Notes under the pieces: model-generated
Databases searched by the model: none
Told to the model about the DNA's origin: nothing
Seen by the model: the letters and a program-made list of their open reading frames with translations, nothing else
Shown: positions 56,973 through 64,000 of the stretch, in pieces
Numbering within the stretch: the stretch's first letter is position 1
Layout: every line of letters starts with the position of its first letter
Assembly: GCF_902506535.1 (NCBI RefSeq)
Contig: NZ_LR733827.1
Coordinates: forward strand, 645,942 to 709,941
Length of the DNA stretch: 64,000 nucleotides
Direction: 5' to 3'
From: Pseudomonas sp. 8Z
GTDB taxonomy: Bacteria > Pseudomonadota > Gammaproteobacteria > Pseudomonadales > Pseudomonadaceae
Position numbers and translations under genes: made by a program

Positions 56973-58316
56973 CTAAAGCTTCTCCAGCGTATCCAGGAGC
57001 ACCTTCACCTTGGTGATCGACTCCTGGTACTCGGCCTGTGCATCGGAGTCGGCGACGATACCGCCGCCGCCCCAGCAGCTAATGCGCCCGTCCTTGACCA
57101 GCAGGCTGCGAATGGTGATTGAGCTGTCCAGCTCGCCGCGTACGTCGAGATAGAGCAGGGAGCCGCAATAGGGGCCGCGTCGGGTTGGCTCCAGCTCGTC
57201 GATAATCTGCATGGCGCGAATCTTCGGCGCGCCTGTTATGGAGCCGCCTGGAAAGCTACCGGCGAGAAGGTCCAGTGCATCCTTGCCTGCTGCTAGTTCG
57301 CCAGTGATGCTGCTGACCAGGTGGTGAACATTGGGGTAGCTCTCCAGGGCGAACAGCTCCGGTACCCGTACTGAGCCGATGCGGCAACTGCGGCCTAAAT
57401 CGTTACGCAGCAGATCCACGATCATCAGATTCTCTGCCCGGTCTTTGGGGCTGCCGAGCAAGGCTTCGGCCTGTGCTTGGTCGCTTGTCGCGGTCTCGCC
57501 TCGTGGGCGAGTCCCCTTGATGGGTCTGGTCTCTACGTGGCCCTGGCTGACTTTGAGAAAGCGCTCAGGTGACAAGCTAAGGATGGCGCCACCCGTTGGC
57601 AGGTGCTGGTAGCCGGCGAAGGGCGTCGGGCACGCCTGGCGCAAGGCTCGATAGGCGCTCCATGGATCGCCTTCACAGGTGCTCTGGAAGCGTTGGGTGT
57701 AATTCACCTGGTAGCAGTCGCCAGCCAGAATGTAGGCCTGAATACGCTCGATGGCTGCAAGGTATTGGCTGGGGTGCAGATCCGGACGAAAGGGGGCGTG
57801 CAAGTGAAATTTTGGTTGCGTTGCGGTGCTGGGCTGCTCGAATAATTCGCACAGGCGCTGGCGCTCGTCGGTGGGCAGCTTGGGGTGAAACACCAGTTGG
57901 CTGGTCGCTGTGTGGTGATCGCTGATCAGCGCCCAGCCGTATAGGCCAAAGCCTGCATCCGGCAGGTTCAAATCATTTGTGGTGTCTTGCCCGAAGGACT
58001 CCAGGCGGCGCCCGAAGTCATACGCCAGATACCCCATCAATCCGCCTGCGAAGGGCAGTTCGAACGGCGCGGGGATATGCGCTTCACCCAGTCCGTTCAG
58101 CGCTTCGCGCAGGCGCTGGAGAAAATCCCTGGCAGGCTCGTCATTCAGTGGTGCCAACTCTGCCAATGGCCAGGCGCTCATCAGATCGTAGCGTCCGCGT
58201 GTGGCGACTGGGCGGCCTGCGTCCAGTAGAACTGCGCCAGGCGCTGCGTGAATGCGTTCGAAATAATCGCCGGGGTCGGCTCTGTAAGGCAGCGAGTGAA
58301 TTTGGCAGGTGGGCAT
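56973..58316 (-). CDS. pabB: Aminodeoxychorismate synthase component I
   Basis: PabB adds ammonia to chorismate on the way to p-aminobenzoate and folate. The 447-residue protein has the chorismate-binding core with ETRPIKGTRPRG, ENLMIVDLLRNDLGR, GGSITGAPKIRAMQIIDELEPTRRGPYCGS and CWGGGGIVADSD. PIKGT, with lysine as the reactive nucleophile, separates PabB from anthranilate synthase (PIAGT). FELPFAGGLMGYLAYDFGR is the N-terminal glycine-rich region. The glutaminase subunit gene is not in the window. Confidence 0.95.
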   Translation of the reverse strand: MPTCQIHSLPYRADPGDYFERIHAAPGAVLLDAGRPVATRGRYDLMSAWPLAELAPLNDEPARDFLQRLREALNGLGEAHIPAPFELPFAGGLMGYLAYDFGRRLESFGQDTTNDLNLPDAGFGLYGWALISDHHTATSQLVFHPKLPTDERQRLCELFEQPSTATQPKFHLHAPFRPDLHPSQYLAAIERIQAYILAGDCYQVNYTQRFQSTCEGDPWSAYRALRQACPTPFAGYQHLPTGGAILSLSPERFLKVSQGHVETRPIKGTRPRGETATSDQAQAEALLGSPKDRAENLMIVDLLRNDLGRSCRIGSVRVPELFALESYPNVHHLVSSITGELAAGKDALDLLAGSFPGGSITGAPKIRAMQIIDELEPTRRGPYCGSLLYLDVRGELDSSITIRSLLVKDGRISCWGGGGIVADSDAQAEYQESITKVKVLLDTLEKL

Positions 58317-58480
58317 GCGCGTTGGTCAACGTGGGCTGAGCGGCGATTGTAATGTGCTGCCGGAAATGATCCTAGGGCTGCCTGAACTGCGCTCCATCAG
58401 GTTATCGTGGGTTGCGCATGGAGAATGGTGGCGTGTTACCGGCTCATCAGGGCTGAGGCTGTATATGACTTGAGAGCGGC

Positions 58481-58503
58481 GCAGGAGCCCGCCAGGCTCC
58501 TGC
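58481..58503. other. Hairpin after the ATP-grasp gene
   Basis: GCAGGAGCC (58481-58489) pairs with GGCTCCTGC (58495-58503) around a 5-base loop, in the gap between pabB and the ATP-grasp gene. No T-run follows on the minus strand, so it is not a clear terminator. Confidence 0.4.
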
Positions 58504-58514
58504 ATTCGGTGCGA

Positions 58515-59501
58515 TCAGTCTTGCTTGGTGGCGACGTGACCGAACAGCTTTTGGGAGAAGCGTACGCGCTCTTCGGCGTTTTCCTGAATGCCTTTGGCTT
58601 TCAGCTCTTCAAGGTGGGCCTCGACGGCATGAGTGCGTTTGGTCAGGCCGCAGTCATTGGCGATCTGGATATTCAGGCCTGGACGGGCGTTGAGTTCGAG
58701 AATCAACGGGCCCTTGTCCTGATCCAGCACCATGTCGACGCCGATGTAGCCCAGACCGCACAGCTCGTAACAGCCGGCGGCGAGCTTCATGAAGCCATCC
58801 CAGTTCGGCAGTTGCACACCATCTACCGCATTGGTGGTGTCTGGGTGCTTGCTGATCTTGTTGTTCAGCCAGGTGCCACGCAAGGTAACGCCGGTGGTCA
58901 AGTCCACGCCGACACCGATGGCGCCTTGGTGCAGGTTGGCCTTGCCGCCAGATTGGCGTGTCGGCAGGCGCAGCATGGCCATTACTGGGTAACCCATGAG
59001 GACGATGATGCGGATGTCTGGCACGCCTTCGTAGCTGATGCTCTTGAAGATGGTGTCCGGGGTTACGCGGTACTCGATTAGCGCGCGGTCGCGGTGACCA
59101 CCGAGCGAATAAAGGCCGGAGAGGATGCTGGAAATTTGCTGCTCCAGCTCCTCGTGGCTGACGATCTTACCGGACACCGTCTTGAAGCGATCCTCGAAGC
59201 GGTCGGCGATTACCAGGATGCCGTCACCGCCAGCACCTTGCGCCGGCTTGATGACGAAGTCGTTACGCCCGGCGATGATCTCGTCGAGCTTGTCGATGCC
59301 TTTTTCGGTGTCGATGATGCCGTACAGCTCTGGCACATCGATACCGGCCTCGATGGCGCGTTCCTTGGTGATGATCTTGTCGTCGACGATCGGGTACAGG
59401 TGCCGTTTGTTGTACTTCAGCACGTAGTCCGCATTGCGTCGATTGATGCCCATGATGCCTTTGGCTTCAAGGGCCTTCCACGTCTTGATCAGGCCGAACA
59501 T
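58515..59501 (-). CDS. Alpha-L-glutamate ligase-like ATP-grasp protein
   Basis: The 328-residue protein is an ATP-grasp enzyme related to RimK, with KYNKRHLYPIVDDKIITKER, FVIKPAQGAGGDGILVI (nucleotide-binding), VPDIRIIVLMGYPVMAMLRLPT, GIGVDLTTGVTLRG-type loop and the C-terminal GYIGVDMVLDQDKGPLILELNARPG with metal ligands. It probably joins an amino acid such as glutamate to a carboxylate. It is the third gene of an operon with a transglutaminase-like membrane protein and a retropepsin-like protease, as at PA1766-PA1768 of P. aeruginosa; only four bases separate it from the middle gene. Confidence 0.9.
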   Translation of the reverse strand: MFGLIKTWKALEAKGIMGINRRNADYVLKYNKRHLYPIVDDKIITKERAIEAGIDVPELYGIIDTEKGIDKLDEIIAGRNDFVIKPAQGAGGDGILVIADRFEDRFKTVSGKIVSHEELEQQISSILSGLYSLGGHRDRALIEYRVTPDTIFKSISYEGVPDIRIIVLMGYPVMAMLRLPTRQSGGKANLHQGAIGVGVDLTTGVTLRGTWLNNKISKHPDTTNAVDGVQLPNWDGFMKLAAGCYELCGLGYIGVDMVLDQDKGPLILELNARPGLNIQIANDCGLTKRTHAVEAHLEELKAKGIQENAEERVRFSQKLFGHVATKQD

Positions 59502-59505
59502 GGTC

Positions 59506-61032
59506 TTAGTCCTTGAGGAAGGCTTTGAAGCGGAACAGCTCGGTCAGGCGGTAGCCGCGGTAGCGACCCATCGCCAGCATGAAGCCCACCAGGATCAGCA
59601 GGATCGCTGGGAAGGTGAACACGAAGTAGACCAGTTCCGGTACGTTCATCAGCAGGTGCGCAATGCTGGCCGCGAACAGGGTGCCAATGGCGACTTTGAA
59701 CGCATGACTACCACCGCGTTCTTCCCAGGTGATCGACAGGCGTTCGATGGTCATGGTCAAAATCACCATCGGGAACAGCGCTACCGATAGGCCGCGCTCC
59801 AGGCCTAGCTTGTGGCTGAACAGGCTGATAGTCGCGATCAGCACGACAACGAAGGTCAATACCACGGACAAGCGCGGCAGCATCTGTAGCTTGAGATGCT
59901 CAAGGTACGAGCGCAGTGACAGGCCGAGTGCGGTGATTACGGTGAATAGGAAGATGCCGAAGCCCAGTTGGGTCTCACGGAAGGCCAGGGCGATCAGCAC
60001 CGGCGTGAAGGTGCCCAGGGTCTGCAGGCCGCCGAGGTTACGCAGAATCAGAATGACCAGCACGCCAATCGGGATCATCACCATGATCATGAAGGTCTGC
60101 TGAGTCTGCAGCGGCAGGCCGTAGAGCGAGTACTCGAGGAAGGTGGCGTCGGTGTTCTCGTCAGTCAGCTTGGCCAGGCGGATGGCGTTCATCTCGCTGT
60201 TGTTCAGGCTGAAGGTGACTTGCGCTTGTTTGCCGCCTTCGAGGTTGATCAGCTCGCCATCGCCGGTCCACCATACCAGGCGGTCGGCTGGCAGGCCTTG
60301 TTCACCGGTTTCCGGGTTGAAGTACAGCCATTTCTGACCATTGAAGCTGCGCAGCCAGAGCTCGGGCGATTGTGCGACTTCAGCCATCAGGCGAATGGTA
60401 TGCACGCGCTCCATCGGTACGTGGGCGATGGACAGCAGCAATTCGGTCACTGCGGCTTTCTTGGCGCTGGAGGGGTCACCGCCGAGCAGCAGTTTGACGT
60501 TGTCGTCGTTGGTGTTATTGACGCGCTTGATGGTTTCGCTGATGAAGGTTTCAACATCCGCCGAGTGTTGGCGAATGGGCGCCAGCAGCGCTTCGGCGGC
60601 GATCTTTTCCGGGCCTTCAACCGGCAGGCTGTCGCGGAAGATCGGGCCTTTGACAGGAACCTGCTCACCGCTGTAGCGCTTGGTCAGCACCAGGCGGTAA
60701 TAGATGGTCTGCTTGCCACTGGCGCGGCGCGCAGACCAGGTCACGCGGCGGTTGCCGTCGACACGGTTGACGCTTACCCCGTAGTTGTTGGAAATGAAGC
60801 TCTCGTTGAGGCTGACATAGTCCTGATTCAGTGGCGGCACGAACATTTGCAACTTTACCGGCTCGCGCGGATTGGCCTGGAATTCGACTTTGGCGTCGAT
60901 ATTCCATAGGTCGTCGGTTTCGTCTTCGGTTACAGGGATGCCGAGGATGAAGATTTGATATGCCGTAATCAGAACGCCCAATGTCACCAGTAGGGTGATC
61001 AGGACTTTCAGATGCAGGTTCAAAGAGCGCAT
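59506..61032 (-). CDS. Inactive transglutaminase domain fused to seven membrane helices
   Basis: The 508-residue protein starts with one membrane helix (LKVLITLLVTLGVLITAYQIF), then a periplasmic region of about 270 residues with a transglutaminase-like fold, and ends with seven hydrophobic helices from about residue 335. The classical Cys-His-Asp triad cannot be seen in the periplasmic region; this is the UUP1-type family known as inactive transglutaminase fused to 7TM. The last eight bases overlap nothing, and its stop is four bases from the next gene. Role unknown. Confidence 0.88.
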   Translation of the reverse strand: MRSLNLHLKVLITLLVTLGVLITAYQIFILGIPVTEDETDDLWNIDAKVEFQANPREPVKLQMFVPPLNQDYVSLNESFISNNYGVSVNRVDGNRRVTWSARRASGKQTIYYRLVLTKRYSGEQVPVKGPIFRDSLPVEGPEKIAAEALLAPIRQHSADVETFISETIKRVNNTNDDNVKLLLGGDPSSAKKAAVTELLLSIAHVPMERVHTIRLMAEVAQSPELWLRSFNGQKWLYFNPETGEQGLPADRLVWWTGDGELINLEGGKQAQVTFSLNNSEMNAIRLAKLTDENTDATFLEYSLYGLPLQTQQTFMIMVMIPIGVLVILILRNLGGLQTLGTFTPVLIALAFRETQLGFGIFLFTVITALGLSLRSYLEHLKLQMLPRLSVVLTFVVVLIATISLFSHKLGLERGLSVALFPMVILTMTIERLSITWEERGGSHAFKVAIGTLFAASIAHLLMNVPELVYFVFTFPAILLILVGFMLAMGRYRGYRLTELFRFKAFLKD

Positions 61033-61037
61033 GGGAA

Positions 61038-61571
61038 TTACTCGCCAGGGGTTGCGTCGTTGGTGCAGCTAGGCTTGCCAGCTGCATATTTAAGGCTTGG
61101 ATCGACCATGGCACCGAAATGCTTGAGCGCTTCGGAGCCAATCAAAAGCGGATATTGGAATGCACTTCGGTCGGTCAAGTTCACTTCAATTCTGCGCAAA
61201 GTGTCGCCCATGCACAGTTCTAGCTCGATTACCGGGCGGGCCGTGTAGGTTTTTCCGTCCTCTTCATCGAAGTCGGCCGCGCGGCGTTTTATTTTGCTGA
61301 TGCGCGCCAGCGGGCGCTCGAACGTGCGCTCGTGCGTATCGTCGATAGCCAGGATAAAACTGACCCAGGGCTCACCGTCACGCTTGAAGCGCTTGATCTC
61401 TCGTGCGCTGAGTGATGCGGTCTTGGCGCCAGTGTCGAGCTTGGCGGCTACTAGCAGGTCAAGCTCTTCGATGTGGATGTATTCATTAAGGCCGTAGGCA
61501 GTCTTGCCAAAGGCCAGGCCTGGGCAGCAGAGCATTAGCAGCAAGAGAAGGCGGGGCGGTATCGGTCTCAT
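61038..61571 (-). CDS. Retropepsin-like aspartic protease (ATP-dependent zinc protease family, RimB-like)
   Basis: The 177-residue protein has a signal peptide (LLLLLMLCCPGLAFG, cleavage near FG-KTA) and a retropepsin-like domain with the catalytic DTGA motif in AAKLDTGAKTASLSA, followed by LLIGSEALKHFGAMVDPSLKY. I chose ATG 61571, with AAGGACTC upstream, over an in-frame start at 61679. The old database name is ATP-dependent zinc protease, but the fold is aspartic. It precedes the transglutaminase-like gene by five bases. Confidence 0.9.
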   Translation of the reverse strand: MRPIPPRLLLLLMLCCPGLAFGKTAYGLNEYIHIEELDLLVAAKLDTGAKTASLSAREIKRFKRDGEPWVSFILAIDDTHERTFERPLARISKIKRRAADFDEEDGKTYTARPVIELELCMGDTLRRIEVNLTDRSAFQYPLLIGSEALKHFGAMVDPSLKYAAGKPSCTNDATPGE

Positions 61572-61783
61572 GAGTCCTTGAGAGGATTGGGCCTGAGGCG
61601 GGTAAAGGCGAGCTGGTGGCTTTCGGCCATGCATCTGTCTGCCATGGAGTCTAGCAGGCATGGCAGTAGCAATGACCAAGCATAAGTTGAACGCATTCTA
61701 GCATGGGGTTTTTCCGCGCAGACAGACGCTTATAGCGCATTGTGCAGGTAAGGTCGCAGTTTCTCTTTTAATATCTTTCGCCA

Positions 61784-61870
61784 TTTTGTCGACAATGCAT
61801 TCGTTTTCTTTGACGGTTTAGCGCTTTTGGCTTAGATTTTGACTGTCATTTTTAGTGATGTGTCGACAAT
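61784..61870. promoter_or_regulatory. Paired TGTCGACAAT operators upstream of the GntR gene
   Basis: TGTCGACA cores at 61787-61794 and 61861-61868, each within TTGTCGACAATG and TGTCGACAATCATG, lie 74 bases apart. GntR proteins of the FCD group commonly bind palindromes of this kind. The second site touches the start codon at 61872, so the regulator probably represses its own operon, which includes prpB. Confidence 0.7.
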
Positions 61871-61871
61871 C

Positions 61872-62594
61872 ATGGCGCTTGATTTACATGCTTCTGCAAC
61901 CTCTGCTATGGATTCTGAAACACTTTCCGAGCATGTGTTTCGCCGTATCCAGGCTGCTATCGTCAAGGGCGAGATCGCTCCTGGCAGCAAGATTTCCGAA
62001 CCCGAACTGGCGCGCACCTACGGCATCAGTCGGGGGCCGCTGCGCGAGGCGATCCATCGCCTAGAAGGGCAAAAGCTGCTGGTGCGCGTACCGCATGTAG
62101 GCGCGCGGGTGGTATCGCTCAGCCATGCCGAGCTGATCGAGCTGTACGAGATTCGCGAGTCGCTGGAAGGCATGGCCTGCCGTCTGGCCGCCGAGCGCAT
62201 GACTCAGCAGGAGATCGATGAACTGCGCCGGGTGCTGGAACTGCACGAGCAGGACGCTGCTTTCAAGGCCGGCGTCGGCTACTACCAGCAGGAAGGCGAC
62301 TTCGACTTCCACTACCGGATCATCCAGGGCAGCGGCAATCGCACCCTAGCCAAACTGCTGTGCGACGAGCTGTACCAACTGGTGCGTATGTACCGCCTGC
62401 AGTTTTCCGCCACGCCTAATAGACCGCACCAGGCCTTCGCCGAACACCACCGCATTCTCGATGCCATCGCCGAACGTGACGGCGAGTTGGCCGAGCTGTT
62501 GATGCGCCGCCACATCGGCGCCTCCAAGCGCAATATCGAGCGCCACTATAAAGAGGCGCTTACCACTTCATCCAAGACCCGAGGTGATTCATGA
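61872..62594 (+). CDS. GntR-family regulator (FCD subfamily), propionate-type
   Basis: The 240-residue protein has a GntR winged helix ([20 protein letters not shown], then [20 protein letters not shown] and [12 protein letters not shown]) and an FCD effector domain ([23 protein letters not shown] and [17 protein letters not shown] with [11 protein letters not shown]), which normally binds a metal with an organic acid. I chose ATG 61872; an in-frame start at 61839 is less supported. It overlaps prpB in ATGA (62591-62594), so it probably regulates the methylcitrate cycle genes. Confidence 0.9.
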   Translation: MALDLHASATSAMDSETLSEHVFRRIQAAIVKGEIAPGSKISEPELARTYGISRGPLREAIHRLEGQKLLVRVPHVGARVVSLSHAELIELYEIRESLEGMACRLAAERMTQQEIDELRRVLELHEQDAAFKAGVGYYQQEGDFDFHYRIIQGSGNRTLAKLLCDELYQLVRMYRLQFSATPNRPHQAFAEHHRILDAIAERDGELAELLMRRHIGASKRNIERHYKEALTTSSKTRGDS

Positions 62595-63478
62595 TCCAGC
62601 TTTCCGCCGGCCAACGCTTCCGCCAGGCCCTCGCCATCGAGAGTCCGCTGCAGGTAATCGGCGCCATCAACGCCAACCACGCTCTGCTGGCCAAACGCGC
62701 CGGCTTTCGTGCCATCTACCTGTCTGGTGGCGGTGTCGCTGCCGGCTCGCTCGGGCTGCCGGATCTGGGCATCAACACCCTGGATGACGTGCTCACCGAC
62801 GTGCGCCGCATTACCGATGTGTGCGACCTGCCGCTTCTGGTCGACATCGACACCGGCTTCGGCCCAAGCGCCTTCAACATAGAGCGCACCATCAAGAATC
62901 TAATCAAGGCCGGCGCTGCCGCTGCGCACATCGAGGATCAGGTCGGCGCCAAGCGTTGCGGCCATCGTCCCGGCAAGGAGATCGTTTCCACCGAGGAAAT
63001 GTGCGACCGCGTGAAGGCCGCCGCTGACGCCAAGACCGATCCGGATTTCTTCCTTATTGCCCGCACCGACGCCATCCAGGCTGAGGGCGTGGACGCCGCC
63101 ATTGAGCGTTGCCAGGCCTACGTCGAAGCCGGTGCTGATGGCATTTTCGCCGAGGCTGCCTACGACCTGCCGACCTATAAACGTTTCGTCGAGGCGCTGC
63201 AGGTGCCGGTGTTAGCCAATATCACCGAATTCGGCGCCACGCCGTTGTTCACCCGCGATGAACTGGCCTCGGTGGGCGTGGCCATCCAGCTCTACCCGTT
63301 GTCGGCCTTCCGTGCGGCGAACAAAGCGGCGGAAAGTGTCTACACCTCAATTCGCCAGAACGGCCACCAGAAGGACGTCATCGAGCTGATGCAGACCCGC
63401 GCGGAACTCTATGACCGCATCGGCTACCACGCCTTCGAGCAGAAGCTCGACGCGCTGTTCGCCGCCGACAAGAAGTAA
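62591..63478 (+). CDS. prpB: Methylisocitrate lyase
   Basis: PrpB splits methylisocitrate to pyruvate and succinate, the last step of the propionate-degrading methylcitrate cycle. The 295-residue TIM barrel shows [46 protein letters not shown] with the catalytic cysteine, RTDA and [13 protein letters not shown]. The ATG at 62591 overlaps the regulator's stop. In most pseudomonads prpC follows directly; here the next sequence is a repeat and an aminotransferase fragment, and prpC is not seen before the window ends. Confidence 0.96.
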   Translation: MIQLSAGQRFRQALAIESPLQVIGAINANHALLAKRAGFRAIYLSGGGVAAGSLGLPDLGINTLDDVLTDVRRITDVCDLPLLVDIDTGFGPSAFNIERTIKNLIKAGAAAAHIEDQVGAKRCGHRPGKEIVSTEEMCDRVKAAADAKTDPDFFLIARTDAIQAEGVDAAIERCQAYVEAGADGIFAEAAYDLPTYKRFVEALQVPVLANITEFGATPLFTRDELASVGVAIQLYPLSAFRAANKAAESVYTSIRQNGHQKDVIELMQTRAELYDRIGYHAFEQKLDALFAADKK

Positions 63479-63481
63479 ACA

Positions 63482-63519
63482 GTAGGGTGGGCCGGGCGAC
63501 GATTCGCTTCAGCCCACCG
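63482..63519. repeat. GTAGGGTGGGCC palindrome directly after prpB
   Basis: GTAGGGTGGGC and GCCCACC flank CGGGCGACGATTCGCTTCA and the element is a near match, in opposite orientation, to 26897-26934. It marks the junction before the aminotransferase fragment. Confidence 0.75.
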
Positions 63520-63529
63520 CATCAGCGCT

Positions 63530-63802
63530 GCTGGTGTGGGTGAGGTTCGTGGTCTGGGCATGCTTGGCGCCATCGAGCTGGTGCAGGACAAAGCGACGCG
63601 CAAGCGTTACCCGGATGACGTGGCCGCTGGCATGGTCTGCCGGGGGCACTGCTTCAACAACGGTCTGATCATGCGCGCGGTGGGCGACACCATGATCATC
63701 GCGCCGCCGTTGGTAATCAGTCCGACCGAGATCGACGAATTGGTGGAAAAGGCGCGCAAGTGCCTGGATCTGACCTGGGAGCAGGTGCGTAGCGCAGTAT
63801 GA
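63530..63802 (+). pseudogene. C-terminal fragment of a class III aminotransferase
   Basis: The frame from about 63530 encodes VGEVRGLGMLGAIELVQDKA, MVCRGHCFNNGLIMRAVGDT, IAPPLVISPTEIDELVEKAR and ends TWEQVRSAV, the exact C-terminal tail of putrescine/omega-amino-acid:pyruvate aminotransferases (SpuC type). The upstream 330 or so codons with the PLP lysine are missing; the frame begins abruptly after a short repeat. GTG 63536 could start an 88-residue product, but it would have no active site. Confidence 0.88.
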
Positions 63803-64000
63803 CCAGCAATTCGCGGCTGAAGCGGAGTGCCGACCAGCCGCTCCACAAACATGGCCTTTGTGAGCGACTTTGGCCGCGATAGTCGCCGCTGAAGCGCCTC
63901 CCACGGGGTTTACGCAGGTGGATGCGCGCTTCACATCCCCCCCACTGGTAGGCATGTAGGCTGGGTAGAGCATCGCGAAACCCAGGCTACGTCAACTTCG
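63803..64000. repeat. Repeat-rich end of the window
   Basis: After the fragment, imperfect copies of the GCGGCTGAAGC-type REP (about 63813-63850 and 63861-63905) are followed by GTAGGCTGGGT (63956-63966) and ACCCAGGCTAC (63980-63990), arms of a GTAG-ended palindrome like those of the liu operon. No gene is visible in the last 198 bases. Confidence 0.6.

Overview
The window is a chromosomal segment of a Pseudomonas. The evidence is direct: GyrA with the acidic insertion seen in the genus, the serC-pheA-hisC-tyrA/aroA-cmk-rpsA supraoperon with a fused TyrA-AroA, an EarP/EF-P pair with Arg32, OprI, a liuRABCDE cluster and a class I.1 lipase with its foldase. The lipase, a sigma-54 lipase promoter and the types of GTAGGGCGGG and GTAGCCCGGAT palindromes point (by inference) to the P. 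mendocina / P. pseudoalcaligenes / P. alcaligenes side of the genus. Almost all of the window is core genome at high coding density.

Layout. 0-12 kb: end of mtnA, gyrA, then aromatic amino acid, serine and histidine genes running into cmk and rpsA, with a cysC gene inserted between pheA and hisC. 12-13.3 kb: a decayed patch after rpsA holding remnants of a siderophore-interacting protein and a MarR regulator, bracketed by a near-perfect 16-bp direct repeat. 13.3-15.4 kb: a small unknown gene, then earP and efp. 15.4-16.5 kb: a broken IS1182-type transposase abutting a fragment of a phage-type protein. 16.5-23.7 kb: pdxY, a nitroreductase, a Sua5-type tRNA modification enzyme, a patatin, PpiC, an extra PilT/PilU-family ATPase and a periplasmic binding protein. 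23.7-36.5 kb: leucine/isovalerate catabolism (liuA-B-C-D-E plus acetoacetyl-CoA synthetase, divergent MerR regulator liuR), followed by an acyl-CoA ligase and a thiolase. Different palindromic repeats sit at most junctions of the liu operon. 36.5-41.5 kb: TonB receptor, lipase foldase and lipase with a sigma-54 promoter, then, divergently, a sigma-70 promoter leading straight into an RNA that matches the SAM-II riboswitch pattern and a 102-residue protein. 41.5-49.8 kb: greB, an ABC exporter pair, tesA, an L,D-transpeptidase, oprI, a gluconate-type permease and a GNAT enzyme. 49.9-54.4 kb: DAHP synthase, then a PilZ protein and a thioredoxin-like protein whose start codons share one CATG, panE, a nucleotidase and a stress protein. 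54.4-58.3 kb: cysB, an unusual CysH-family protein, thrH and pabB. 58.5-61.6 kb: a three-gene membrane/ATP-grasp/retropepsin operon. 61.8-64 kb: GntR regulator and prpB, then a truncated aminotransferase and repeats where prpC would normally follow.

The most interesting signals are the SAM-II-like leader RNA at 41.07 kb, the CysH-family protein lacking the expected sulfonucleotide-reductase motifs, the decayed junctions at 12-13 kb, 15.4-16.4 kb and 63.5 kb, and the overlapping divergent starts at 51.525 kb. I found no CRISPR array, tRNA, rRNA, intact prophage or intact insertion sequence.
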